Shown: piece after piece, positions 34,201 to 42,835 of the stretch
How positions within the stretch are numbered: the first letter of the stretch is position 1
How the letters are laid out: the number at the start of each line of letters is the position of its first letter
Source: Candidatus Amulumruptor caecigallinarius
Lineage (GTDB): Bacteria; Bacteroidota; Bacteroidia; Bacteroidales; Muribaculaceae
Assembly (NCBI GenBank): GCA_944321825.1
Contig: CALUMU010000006.1
Location: 1 to 44,125, forward strand
DNA length: 44,125 nt
Direction: 5' to 3'
The notes under the pieces: generated by a model
What the model was told of the DNA's origin: nothing
What the model saw: the letters and a program-made list of their open reading frames with translations, nothing else
Database searches by the model: none
Made by a program: the position numbers and the translations under genes

Positions 34201-37200
34201 ACCAAGTACTTCTACATGTCAGCCATCCAGAACGACAACCGCCTCTCGCCCGAGTGGGAGCTGCTCAAGCAGGACGACGGCAAGTATGTGCTTGACAATT
34301 TCGTGGTCATCCCCGCCGCCCAGTTCATCATCCGTGGCGTGACCAAATCGGCTTCCGGCGAGCTCTCGATCACCGACTGGGGTTATGCGGACGATATCCC
34401 GTACCATATCTACGCCACCGGCCAGGATTTCAACCTCGACACCGCCGAGGGTCTGGCCGAGGGTTCGAAGGTATCGGCTGCATTCACCATGCAGCCGGAC
34501 AAGGGCCGAGGCTTCTTCTGGAACATCGGTGCCACCATGGTGCGCCTGGAATTCGATCCGGAAGCCGTTGGCACAAACCTCACCGCCACCATCGACTTCT
34601 CCTATCCGTCGACCCTCAAGCAGGCCCCTCTGCACGGATTCCCGTGGATAGGACTGACCTCCTCCAACATCCAGGCTCTCCGTGGCTCCAACCAGACCTA
34701 CCATTTTGCCAGCGATTTGTCGACAACAGGCATCACCGATGACGACCTGAAGAATATAGGCATATCTTCGGCCGAGGATCTCAACCACTCGTTCACTAAC
34801 GCCTTCATCCAGTGGACCCATGACGGCAAGCCTTACATATATGATTCCCATGTCTCTGCTACGGATGTCAATGGCAGGCGCATCTACTACTTTGACGGAA
34901 ATGCAGCCAGTGACAACCGCGTTACTACCGGCGAACTCCTTGCAGACAATGTGATGAGTTCGACCATCCTGCCGCCGCGCAACGCTCCGCAGTTCCAGAT
35001 GATTTCCTCCAAGGGCATCGACACTCCTGATGCCGGCTCATTGACATTCAAGTATGTCGGAGAGGTAGAAAAGACATTCGAACGCAACGGCAGCACTACC
35101 AAACCGACCCGCTTTGCAGTCTATGAGATAGAGAACATCGAGCTTCAGGGCATGTTCAAGGTGTTCACCGGCTACGGGGCCCGCACCTACGGCACTGTCG
35201 CCAATGGCCTGTCGTGGTTCCCCAACTGGGGTGTCGGAATTCAGAAAGACACTGAGCCTTATGCCAACATGCTCATAAACAGTACCTCACAGCTGCCTAT
35301 GAACGGCGGCGGCCAGGTAGTCAAAGACGACAACGGCAAGGAGGTGTCGACCAAGAGCTGGACTGCAATAAATTATGGTGATTCAGAAGACTACGGCGAT
35401 GACGACAACATTGCCGGACAGTACTTCCGCTTGGACAACAGCCAGTACGTGTCGTCGCTCAAGTTCTACCTCGCCTTGGATAGCGACCTCGACGACCGCA
35501 ACAGCACTCTCTTCCACAATCCCCACGCGAGCGAGGCCAACTACTACAACGACGGCCGCAACTACTCGTGGTTGGACGTGCAGTTCGAAGCAGAGCGTCC
35601 TGTCATCACCCTCAACAAAAGAGGTACTAACTCTGCCACCGTGCGTTACTTCATCAACCCCGCCAAGGTAGAAGCCCGTCCCCAGATAAAGTCATACAAG
35701 ACCAGGCTGGTGAAAGTAGATCCCGATGCCTTTGCCTACGACGAGACGACCGGAGAGATTACCGCCGGACAGATTGAAATAGAGGGAGGCAACACTTATA
35801 CGCTCGAGGAGCCGTACCTGCGTTATCTTGAAGAAGAGACCGTTTCCATCAGCAATCTCTCCGAAGGCACATACGTCGCTTTCATATATGACGTAGAGTA
35901 TGTCGACGAGACGGGTCTTGATCTCAAGGACACCGACCATTGGAACATATCGCAGCGTATCACCATATTCTCTGTCGACCAGGGACAGATAAGGGGCGAG
36001 CAGCGTGTTACCAGCCGTGACGGTGTCAATGTATACCATCCTGTCGTGCGTGTCTATCCCGACATCCAGAGCGTGATTTCCGAACTCCCGTCCGATGTCA
36101 CCCTTGACGCTGTCAGTGCAGCCGTGACAGTAGGCAACATCCGTCCCGACTCCAAGTTCCAGGATGTCGAGGGCGCCGCCATCCCCGAGAAGAGCACCAT
36201 CTCCGATCCGGACTCCTATGCCGATATATATTACGAGATTACGCAGGAGTATAAGGCTCCCTCTGACAACGGTGGCACTGAGCAGACAGGCATCGCAGTC
36301 GTACACTATCCCAAAGGTTACTTCACTGATAGCCGGACCGACATGGAGGACTTCATTGTGGTCAACTGCCGCATCAACAACCTGACGAGCCTCACTCTCG
36401 ATGTGACCGTGGAGGGCGCACCCAAGCCGGCGCCCGTTACGGCCGAGGTGTTCGCATACATGCCGGCTGGCCGGCTCTACGGCACCCTCGTCGCCGACCG
36501 CCACGAGGACGGCAGCGTGCGGTTCAACTCCCTCCGCGTGACCAACGGAGATGAGGTAGAGGAATCCGGACGTGACGGATACGCCCGTATCCGCTTTGCC
36601 GAGCGCACTGGCGACGGCATCTGCTACGCCGGTTCGCTCGACGGTACTGCCGTACACGCCCAGGTATATTATATCGGCGAGGATGAGACAGGATCCGCCA
36701 CGGAGGTGAAACTCTTCGACGATGCCGCTCTCCTTGACATGAAGGCCGAGTCTGAGGGAGAAGGCGTATATGCAGCCGCACGCCTTAAGATCGGCGGTAT
36801 ACCTTACCGGACCGATGCCGGTGCTGACGATGCCCTTGCTATCGACATCGACGGCACGCCGCTCAAGCTGCGTCAGGACCAGGAAGTACGCTTTATAGTC
36901 GAACTCACATATGAGAACGAGGGCATAACGATGCCTGCCGTGACTTCGCGCCGCATCGAGACCGAACTGGCTTATGGCGATAACAACCTGACCTCTCCGC
37001 GCCAGGGACTCCGCGACGTGCTCACTGAGGCGGATGCCGATGCCCGCAACACTGACGATACTGTCGCCAAGGACGTGACAGCCGTCAGCGAGTCGTTCAT
37101 AGAAAGCTACGGCGGCCTGTTCGTCAACATCGAGGATGCCCATGTGGCTCTCGCTGCTGTCGGCATCAATGATGAGCTCGTAAGTGAAAAGAGCCTCTCG

Positions 37201-38721
37201 CAGTGGTATATGGACCATGGCGACAAGTGGCCGGGTACCGAGGATGTCAATCCGTTCAACCCCGGCTATCACCTTGCTGTAGGCAATGCGAAGAAAGACG
37301 GTTCGGGCACGTATTCGGCTCCGGCAGAAGTGCATCCGCTGCTTCGCGGCAGCAATGCCGTGACCTCCGCCGACGGCTTCCGCAATGACAGCGAGGTCAA
37401 CAACGCATGGTGGAACACCCGCGCATCTGTAGCTCCTGAGTTCCATGTGTCCGACCATATCAACGGATCTCTGACCATAGAGGGAGGCAAAGTGACTGGC
37501 TTCACAGCTGGCTCCACCCATCCCAAGGATCACGCCGCTTACTGGGCCGGAGTCAAAGCCGCCAATGCAGATGCCTATAAGGTATGGGACGGCGGCTATG
37601 TGCTCAAAGTCGGAGGTGCCGATGTGGACATCCGCGACCCGCGCCACGGCTACTACGACAATGGCAGCCACTATTCTACCAGCCGCAGCGCATACCGCCT
37701 CGGCGAGATGCCCCTCGATGCCAACGACATCATAGCTGCCGTGGGCAAGGGCAACAACGGCTCGATAGAGCATGATGAGCGCACGGAATTCTACACCGAC
37801 CCCGAGGCCGTGCTTGAAAACGCGAAAAAACTCCATGCATACAGCGAGTCGATCAACTCGGCCGTCAATTCAGGCCAGAGCAGTGTGACTATCGAAGGAG
37901 AGTCGTATGATGTCTCTGTCGATACTGCGACCCTGTGGGACAAGGACAAGGTATGGAAAGCGCGTGAGGATGTCGCATTCACGCCGATGGCATCGCTCAG
38001 CGGCAAGTCGCCTGCTGAACTCCTGTTCGACTCGGCTGACAACCACATGTTCTTCAAAGTGCGCCACGTCAACCACGAATCGTGGTTCGTGCCCGGCGGC
38101 GGTGTGCAGTACGACCTGAAGACGCGTCCTCTCTGGCCGGCTTTCGTGTCCGACCCTGACTTCCAGAGTGCAGCCAACGATGCAGCCAAGGATGTAGTCG
38201 TCATGAATAAGATACGTATCAATCCGGAGAACTACTGTCCTCTGGCCTACGACGTGCGTTATGTGTATCCATTCCTGACTTCCGACAATTACGTGACCGC
38301 AGAGGCCGCGTCATCTTCGGCGCTCAGCAGGGCCGGGTCGCGTTCCATTGCCGCCGCTCTTGAAAGTGTGACTGCCGCCGATGTCGACGATATCGTGGCC
38401 CGTGACAAGGGGCGTGTATCGTTCTTCGGCGCTGTTACCCCCGAAAATGTCGTGCCGACCGTCATCAGCGATGTCGCCGACGACATCCGTGGCAACGGAT
38501 TCAGCATCGTCTACAACCGCGTAGCCGGCACGGTCACCGTCCGTTCAGAGGGCAAGAAGCTTGACGCGGCTGCAGTCTATGACGCTTCGGGAGCATCGGT
38601 AGTGGCAGCAGCCACAGCCGACCGCGTCGACGACCGCACCATAGTGCTCGACGTGAGCGACATAGCCCGCGGAGCCTACATCGTCAGCACCAACCTCGGC
38701 GGTGCCAAGTTCCTCAAATAA
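31210..38721 (+). CDS. Giant secreted multi-domain surface protein with type IX-like C-terminal domain
   Basis: A 2503-residue protein of unknown function. The signal peptide is 1-23 (ending PAQA). Residues about 248-331 resemble a chitobiase/FN3-like C-terminal repeat (VTGNVVKIPDVADADIYYTY). Three degenerate repeats follow at about 426-553, 581-703 and 836-966, each starting with an RRICLWS / IKSVTLQD / IKKVELVN strand, passing through a YF/YY-I-R-V segment and ending in GxxxVxFDGTD-like strands. The middle (about 1400-2000) is acidic and beta-rich. The last 75 residues (about 2428-2503) carry VYDASGASVV, VLDVSDIARGAYIVSTN and a final Lys, the pattern of type IX secretion sorting domains. 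No enzyme motif is recognised; adhesin or structural surface role is inference. A strong terminator follows. Confidence 0.85.
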   Translation: MKKFLTFFAMMLALLTGVLPAQAYDFLGTVTVDIANTGWTSAPYFNIGHGSYRRSYQMTKVDGYETRYQWNNSGGTWVGYTRWSVTQDPISTSGENVGLGSSAYYSEAAITTDRLIVLMPNSGMQTNVPFIYIDGASNLFSIEGSNWVYTVDASDSDKTFRLQRYDSTSSLEDTGTLSNTVLYGDDRTPISADGVRSLFVYGGNGGNYTATAGAKYKLSFPTTTTFESGKELSLTITRIEIRPSTPSLPAGPTVTGNVVKIPDVADADIYYTYTESGNPQGDPSTNYDWHKYDPSVGIELTKGYTTIRAAAYASGQWSYVTSAVTYTYTLPVATVSINIHTGIATLSCEGMSSLPDGATPVILYSCDDKAPYKVYTSPVSLAEELGSDASSYYIKAIVRAWGGGNDHSEAVSGQSVDSDIRNASWVGPAAVRRICLWSYSTSGTPVRLGEFSRQSDGSYAISRSSVSGTDSGDLTQRYFIRVVMNHDDPDNDNSDTGGTYYALGDVVGGATTVANGTEHTGFSIFTPSKDDARGMYFDGTDRDAVKLTLNGGLQEYEVSEGVQCSRFVPSAITAEWNPDAYIKSVTLQDASGNILCNLIQNLDTEEENIWTGVTPGSLPPAVSGNPANTKLRFVAETKDGIKYYSIGTNNANYWIDYGFYDQTSAANVYSYSSGEYYFCVKTAGQAMVGIEFDGTDATKISVSPYSSEAGMDISGTPYTPSITGEGSEVGSWETSRYFIKSEALNGWVYTFTATANTAQMLIYGSKGNLYAPVGLFLGSPTTVWRQVPSSVSATDKQRFAAKVPGLQVGARYRILLTDAGSGDVRVSIEALPESVRKIKKVELVNRSQSDRTEGEFTYDAADNVWNFYPLVWDGNPSGEISKASDLYYIRVTAGYDNAGSEPDVVRYVSWSGSSADYQLNSVSQYTGTPVTYTSLADNYNFKICNNGSYYVQVTFDDATLSAVWMGVSTTKLTPTYTPAISGVAWSLSDDAILAPGDTKYFYMSAIQNDNRLSPEWELLKQDDGKYVLDNFVVIPAAQFIIRGVTKSASGELSITDWGYADDIPYHIYATGQDFNLDTAEGLAEGSKVSAAFTMQPDKGRGFFWNIGATMVRLEFDPEAVGTNLTATIDFSYPSTLKQAPLHGFPWIGLTSSNIQALRGSNQTYHFASDLSTTGITDDDLKNIGISSAEDLNHSFTNAFIQWTHDGKPYIYDSHVSATDVNGRRIYYFDGNAASDNRVTTGELLADNVMSSTILPPRNAPQFQMISSKGIDTPDAGSLTFKYVGEVEKTFERNGSTTKPTRFAVYEIENIELQGMFKVFTGYGARTYGTVANGLSWFPNWGVGIQKDTEPYANMLINSTSQLPMNGGGQVVKDDNGKEVSTKSWTAINYGDSEDYGDDDNIAGQYFRLDNSQYVSSLKFYLALDSDLDDRNSTLFHNPHASEANYYNDGRNYSWLDVQFEAERPVITLNKRGTNSATVRYFINPAKVEARPQIKSYKTRLVKVDPDAFAYDETTGEITAGQIEIEGGNTYTLEEPYLRYLEEETVSISNLSEGTYVAFIYDVEYVDETGLDLKDTDHWNISQRITIFSVDQGQIRGEQRVTSRDGVNVYHPVVRVYPDIQSVISELPSDVTLDAVSAAVTVGNIRPDSKFQDVEGAAIPEKSTISDPDSYADIYYEITQEYKAPSDNGGTEQTGIAVVHYPKGYFTDSRTDMEDFIVVNCRINNLTSLTLDVTVEGAPKPAPVTAEVFAYMPAGRLYGTLVADRHEDGSVRFNSLRVTNGDEVEESGRDGYARIRFAERTGDGICYAGSLDGTAVHAQVYYIGEDETGSATEVKLFDDAALLDMKAESEGEGVYAAARLKIGGIPYRTDAGADDALAIDIDGTPLKLRQDQEVRFIVELTYENEGITMPAVTSRRIETELAYGDNNLTSPRQGLRDVLTEADADARNTDDTVAKDVTAVSESFIESYGGLFVNIEDAHVALAAVGINDELVSEKSLSQWYMDHGDKWPGTEDVNPFNPGYHLAVGNAKKDGSGTYSAPAEVHPLLRGSNAVTSADGFRNDSEVNNAWWNTRASVAPEFHVSDHINGSLTIEGGKVTGFTAGSTHPKDHAAYWAGVKAANADAYKVWDGGYVLKVGGADVDIRDPRHGYYDNGSHYSTSRSAYRLGEMPLDANDIIAAVGKGNNGSIEHDERTEFYTDPEAVLENAKKLHAYSESINSAVNSGQSSVTIEGESYDVSVDTATLWDKDKVWKAREDVAFTPMASLSGKSPAELLFDSADNHMFFKVRHVNHESWFVPGGGVQYDLKTRPLWPAFVSDPDFQSAANDAAKDVVVMNKIRINPENYCPLAYDVRYVYPFLTSDNYVTAEAASSSALSRAGSRSIAAALESVTAADVDDIVARDKGRVSFFGAVTPENVVPTVISDVADDIRGNGFSIVYNRVAGTVTVRSEGKKLDAAAVYDASGASVVAAATADRVDDRTIVLDVSDIARGAYIVSTNLGGAKFLK

Positions 38722-38743
38722 CCTCGGCTGTCCGCTATCTATC

Positions 38744-38781
38744 AAAAAAAGCCTCTGGGATCATTTCCCAGAGGCTTTTTT
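38744..38781 (+). terminator. Terminator after the giant gene
   Basis: GCCTCTGGGA and TCCCAGAGGC form a perfect stem around TCATT, flanked by A7 and T6; it could act in both directions. It separates the giant gene from the PorW-like gene. Confidence 0.93.
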
Positions 38782-38795
38782 GCTTGCGATAGGAT

Positions 38796-38820
38796 ATAGG
38801 AGGCTTAGGAATCATAGGAA
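38796..38820 (+). repeat. 25-bp inverted repeat, right copy
   Basis: ATAGGAGGCTTAGGAATC then ATAGGAA; partner of the inverted copy at 30648-30672 with two mismatches. Confidence 0.7.
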
Positions 38821-38833
38821 TCCTAAGCCTCCT
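38798..38833 (+). repeat. Perfect 13-bp inverted repeat before the PorW-like gene
   Basis: AGGAGGCTTAGGA (38798-38810) and TCCTAAGCCTCCT (38821-38833) around a 10-nt loop. It has no T-run, so it is not a terminator; it lies 55 bp before the ATG of the next gene and shares its left arm with the 25-bp repeat. Confidence 0.65.
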
Positions 38834-38887
38834 AAGTTTCCTGTCGGCTCTTATAAGATTTCCGCTACCGTCTACGTTATATATGTA

Positions 38888-41800
38888 ATGTGTCGCCCTC
38901 GTAGACATCCTCTTGTCGCCGCCATGGCCGTGATGGCTGTGGTGTGGGTATGTATGCTCATGCACGGCTGTTCGCTCAAGAAAAACACTGCCGTCACCCG
39001 TCACTACATGGCTTTCATCACGCGCTACAACGTGTACTACAACGGCGACGAGCACTATAAATACACCCTCCGCGAGCAGGAAACCACGTACAAGGACGAC
39101 CTGTCGCGCACCCTCTACCTCTCGCCCATAGAAGCCAAGGCGGACCCAAAGGCTCCGCAGCCGTCGGGCAGTTTCCAGCGGTCCATCGACAAAGCCGCCA
39201 AGGCCATACAGATACGCTCCATAAAGCGCAAGCCCAAGAAGCAGCCCGGCAAGTCGTATGACGAGGCTTACAAGGAGTGGATGCGCCGCACGGAGTACAA
39301 CCCATTCCTCCACAATGCATGGATGCTGATGGGGCGTTCGCAGTACCACAACGGGGACTTCACCGGTGCTGCGGCGACATTTTATTATATTTCCAAAAAT
39401 TTCAAGTGGCTTCCCGACGTGGTCACGGAGGCGAAGCTGTGGCAGGCGAGGGCATACCTGGCGGATGACTGGACCTATGAGGCCGAGATGATAGTGTCAC
39501 GCATCAAGCCGGAGCAGCTGACCACCAAGACGCTCCGCCGCCTCTATGCGTTCGACTACGCCGACCTGTATATACGCACCGACCAGTATGCCGAGGCGGT
39601 GCCGCACTTGCAGACCCTGATTTCGCTCAGCGACTCGCACCAGCGTATGCGCCTCAACTACCTGCTGGGGCAGATACTGACACGCCTCGGCCGCAAAGGG
39701 GAGGCTTACAAGGCTTTCGGCCGCGCCGGACGTTCGGCACAGTCCGACTACGCCATGCAGTTCAACGCCCGCATACGCCAGAGCGAGGTGTATCAGGGCG
39801 ACAATATCGAGCCGGAGGTCAAGGCTCTGCGGCGTATGGTGCGCTATGACCGCAATGCCGAGTACCTCGACCAGATATATTATGCCATAGGCAATCTCTA
39901 TCTCAGCCGCCGCGACACCACCGAGGCTATGGCCAACTACCGTCTGGCGGTCAGCAAGAGCACACGCGAGGGCTATGACAAGGCGTTGGCCAACTTGGCG
40001 TTGGGCAACCTCTACTTCGACCAGCACCGCTACGACTTGGCGCAGCCGTGCATAGCCGAGGCGGTGCCGCAGCTCCCCGAGGACTTCCCCGGACTCGACT
40101 CGATACGCCTTCGCAGCGATGTGCTCGACGAACTGTCGACCTACGCACAGAACGTCCACCTCCAGGACTCGCTGCTGGCCCTTGCTGCCCTGTCGGCCGA
40201 GGAACAGAGGGCGGTGTGCGAGCGCATGGCCCGCGAGTATGTGGAGCGCAAGAAGGCTGAGGAGGAGCAGATGCGCCGCGAAGCACAGCGGGCGGAGCAG
40301 GAGGCAAACCAGCTCCTCGTGACACCTGATGACAACGTGGCTAACATCCAGCGCATCAACACCGACGATTCGTGGTATTTCTACAACCCCACGTCGGTGG
40401 CGCAGGGCAAGAAGCAGTTCCAACGCCTGTGGGGAGCCCGCCGCAACGAGGACAACTGGCGCCGCCGCAACAAGAGCGACTTCTCGATGTCGGACTTCGG
40501 CACGGAGGATGGCTCCGGCGATGGCGAGGAACAGGACGGTGAGACGGACAGCGAATCGGAGGAACCGACTGACGATGACGGCAAGCAGCTCCCTGTCACC
40601 GACGACCCTGCCACTGCCGAATATTACATGAAGGACATCCCAAAGACCGACTTGGAGAAGGCGCAGGCTGCCGACATCGTGCAGGAGGGGCTGTACAACA
40701 TGGGACTTATACTGAAGGACAAGCTCGGCGACACTCAGGCGGCTCTCGCCGAATTTGACGACCTGATGAAGCGTTTCCCCGACAATGTCTACCGTCTCGA
40801 CGTGTACTATAACATATACCTGATGATGGTGCATGACGGAGACATGGCAGGGGCGGAGCGTTACCGCCAGCTGATACTCACGGAGTTTCCCGAAAGCCAG
40901 CTCGGACAGGCGATGCGCAATCCCGACTATTTGGAGAATCTCAAGGTCATGGACTCGCGTCAGGAGCAGCTTTACGAGCAGACGTGGCAAGCCTACTTGG
41001 ACAACCGCAACGCCGAGGTGCAGGAGGCTTACCGCACCATGCAGCGCGACTATCCGCTGAGCAAGATAATGCCCAAATTCATGTTTCTCGATGCGCTGAC
41101 CTATGTCACCGAAAACAAGCCGGAGGAGTTTGCCGCACGTCTGCGCGAGCTGCTTGAAAAGTATCCCGACACCGACCTGACTCCCATGGCGAGTGCCTAT
41201 CTCAAAGGCATCACATCCGGGCGCAAGCTCCACCAGTCGGCTACCAACGTGCGCGGTATGCTCTGGAATACACGCCTGATTTCTACAGGCGACACTACCA
41301 CCGTAGACCTCGATGCCCCACTCAAAGTCACCCTCGACCCATCATCGCCGCAGCTGTTCGTGATGCTCTATCCGCTTGACCGTGTCAATCCGGCGGCGTT
41401 GCTCTACGAGGTGGCGCGGTATAATTTCTCCACTTTCTCGGTGCGTGATTTCGACCTCGAGCAGATGACTTTCGGTCAGCTTGGGGTCACGATCGTCAAG
41501 GGATTTGCCAACGCGCTCGACTTGGAGCGTTACCGCACGTCCATGGAGCGGTCGAAGTTCCGATTGCCGCAGTATGTGCGCCCGGTGGTCATCAGTGTGG
41601 CTAATTTTGATAAGTTGCTCAAAGAGGGACGCTCGTTTGAGGAATATTTCCAGGCTGTGGGAGAGCAGGCCATCGATTTCACCCATGAGGCGGTTCTTCC
41701 TGCTGATGCCGACTATCCGCCGGCAGCCGAGATGTATGATGCCTATGCTCCGGGCGAACGCCCGGGGGAAACTCCCTCGGAGCCGTCCGCACCGCATACC

Positions 41801-42418
41801 TTGCCGTCCGTTGAGGTGGACCAGTCGGAGGCTACCGCACTCCCCGAATCCGAGACTGCCACAGAATCTGAAGGCGACACCCTGCAAGACAGGCAACCTG
41901 AGGCAGAATCCGCGCCCGAGACCCGCCCCGAAACCGAGCAGGAGCGGTTTGAACGCATCTTCGATGCCATCCCCCTCACGCCTCCAGCAGCTCCGAAGCC
42001 CTCCGAGCCGCAGGAAGCCATTGACAATGAGCCGCAGCCTGTTCCACAGTCCGCTCCACAGTCCCAGCAACAGCCTGAGCCTCAATCTTATACAGAATCA
42101 GAGCCGCAATCTAAGCCTGATCCAACGTCTGAGTTTACCCCACAGGCTGCGCCGGTAGCTCCTCAGCCACAAAGCGTCACCGAGCCTGATCCAACTCCCC
42201 AGGCAGCTCCGCAGTCGCAGCCCGAAACAAAGCCGGAGTCTACACCCCAAGCAGCTCCGCAGTCGCTCCCGACAATCTTCGATGTGGACGAGAACGACTA
42301 CTCAGAGCCTGTAGCTCCGGGATTCCTGCCTACACGTCCGGGTGTAAAAGCACCTATCGCCATCCCCGATGTGCCCGAAGGTTCCGAGGGTGACGACAGC
42401 GACGAGGATTACGATTAA
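38888..42418 (+). CDS. PorW/SprE-like TPR lipoprotein (type IX secretion accessory)
   Basis: A 1176-residue TPR protein. The N-terminal signal ends at a lipoprotein-type Cys (MLMHGCSLKKNT, Cys28). The following NTAVTRHYMAFITRYNVYYN segment and the FLHNAWMLMGRSQYHNGDF TPR are characteristic of PorW/SprE, lipoproteins needed for type IX secretion and gliding. TPR-like helices occupy about residues 120-480 and 590-800. A charged linker (about 440-580) contains an acidic stretch. The last 170 residues are Pro/Gln/Glu-rich low complexity with recurring PQAAPQSQP-type units, which is unusual for the family. The frame is open back to 38702, but that part spans the terminator of the giant gene; the ATG at 38888 gives the lipoprotein signal. 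Confidence 0.8.
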   Translation: MCRPRRHPLVAAMAVMAVVWVCMLMHGCSLKKNTAVTRHYMAFITRYNVYYNGDEHYKYTLREQETTYKDDLSRTLYLSPIEAKADPKAPQPSGSFQRSIDKAAKAIQIRSIKRKPKKQPGKSYDEAYKEWMRRTEYNPFLHNAWMLMGRSQYHNGDFTGAAATFYYISKNFKWLPDVVTEAKLWQARAYLADDWTYEAEMIVSRIKPEQLTTKTLRRLYAFDYADLYIRTDQYAEAVPHLQTLISLSDSHQRMRLNYLLGQILTRLGRKGEAYKAFGRAGRSAQSDYAMQFNARIRQSEVYQGDNIEPEVKALRRMVRYDRNAEYLDQIYYAIGNLYLSRRDTTEAMANYRLAVSKSTREGYDKALANLALGNLYFDQHRYDLAQPCIAEAVPQLPEDFPGLDSIRLRSDVLDELSTYAQNVHLQDSLLALAALSAEEQRAVCERMAREYVERKKAEEEQMRREAQRAEQEANQLLVTPDDNVANIQRINTDDSWYFYNPTSVAQGKKQFQRLWGARRNEDNWRRRNKSDFSMSDFGTEDGSGDGEEQDGETDSESEEPTDDDGKQLPVTDDPATAEYYMKDIPKTDLEKAQAADIVQEGLYNMGLILKDKLGDTQAALAEFDDLMKRFPDNVYRLDVYYNIYLMMVHDGDMAGAERYRQLILTEFPESQLGQAMRNPDYLENLKVMDSRQEQLYEQTWQAYLDNRNAEVQEAYRTMQRDYPLSKIMPKFMFLDALTYVTENKPEEFAARLRELLEKYPDTDLTPMASAYLKGITSGRKLHQSATNVRGMLWNTRLISTGDTTTVDLDAPLKVTLDPSSPQLFVMLYPLDRVNPAALLYEVARYNFSTFSVRDFDLEQMTFGQLGVTIVKGFANALDLERYRTSMERSKFRLPQYVRPVVISVANFDKLLKEGRSFEEYFQAVGEQAIDFTHEAVLPADADYPPAAEMYDAYAPGERPGETPSEPSAPHTLPSVEVDQSEATALPESETATESEGDTLQDRQPEAESAPETRPETEQERFERIFDAIPLTPPAAPKPSEPQEAIDNEPQPVPQSAPQSQQQPEPQSYTESEPQSKPDPTSEFTPQAAPVAPQPQSVTEPDPTPQAAPQSQPETKPESTPQAAPQSLPTIFDVDENDYSEPVAPGFLPTRPGVKAPIAIPDVPEGSEGDDSDEDYD

Positions 42419-42465
42419 AAGCGTTTTTACAAGGCACAGATTGTCGTGTCGGGGCTTGAGCCATC

Positions 42466-42550
42466 GGCCCTTGCAGGGCCAATTTCCCCTGCCGCACCTG
42501 TTTCAACGGGGCTTGCGCCCCGCCCTACTATTCCCTCGCCCCTCCGGGGC
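42466..42550 (+). repeat. Composite three-hairpin element, family C (copy 2)
   Basis: Palindromes in order GGCCCTTGCAGGGCC, GGGGCTTGCGCCCC and GCCCCTCCGGGGC. Positions 42504-42533 are identical to 16589-16618. The first and third hairpins differ in sequence from copy 1 yet remain perfect palindromes, a sign of compensatory change. Confidence 0.85.
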
Positions 42551-42582
42551 TATGCATTTTCCACTACGTCGCCAACTGTGAG

Positions 42583-42609
42583 GGGACGCACGGCTCGTGC
42601 GTCCCTACG
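42583..42609 (+). repeat. Palindromic intergenic repeat, family A (copy 2)
   Basis: GGGACGCACG, a 3-nt loop, CGTGCGTCCC, then TACG; near copy of 173-198. Confidence 0.75.
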
Positions 42610-42640
42610 TTTTGTGTAGCGGCATTGGTGAGGCGGTCAT

Positions 42641-42668
42641 ACGTAGGGTCGCCACCTGTGGCGACCGC
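42641..42668 (+). repeat. Palindromic intergenic repeat, family B (copy 3)
   Basis: ACGTAGGGTCGCCACC followed by TGTGGCGACCGC, two bases different from copy 2, both within the dyad region. Confidence 0.8.
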
Positions 42669-42705
42669 AAATGTTCTGGCGGCTGCACCGGGACGCATCC
42701 GCCAA

Positions 42706-42809
42706 AGCTCCGCAGGAGCGTAAAAACAGTAGGGCGGGGCGCAAGCCCCGTCAACATGGCGCACCACATGGATTTAGCCCTGCAAGGGCTGGCGGCGCAG
42801 GCCGTGGGC
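42706..42809 (-). repeat. Composite three-hairpin element, family C (copy 3, inverted)
   Basis: Read on the minus strand it aligns with copy 1 along nearly its whole length, including the linker TGCGCCAT between the first and second hairpins and GCTCCTGCGGAGCT at the end. It faces copy 2 across the gap between the convergent PorW-like and nadE genes. Confidence 0.85.
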
Positions 42810-42835
42810 ATCATGGTCGATGTTGTGGCTATTTA

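Noticed and set aside
35692-37836. 714-codon open frame on the minus strand opposite the giant gene
   Set aside because: It lies wholly within a well-supported secreted protein gene with a signal peptide and C-terminal domain; its translation shows no family resemblance, and GC-rich codon bias makes long antisense frames common here.
38702-38887. Upstream extension of the PorW-like protein
   Set aside because: It would be translated through the terminator of the preceding gene and would bury the lipoprotein signal inside the protein.
39497-41233. 578-codon open frame on the minus strand opposite the PorW-like gene
   Set aside because: Shadow of a recognisable TPR protein; composition is rich in Leu/Val/His/Arg typical of reverse-strand translations.
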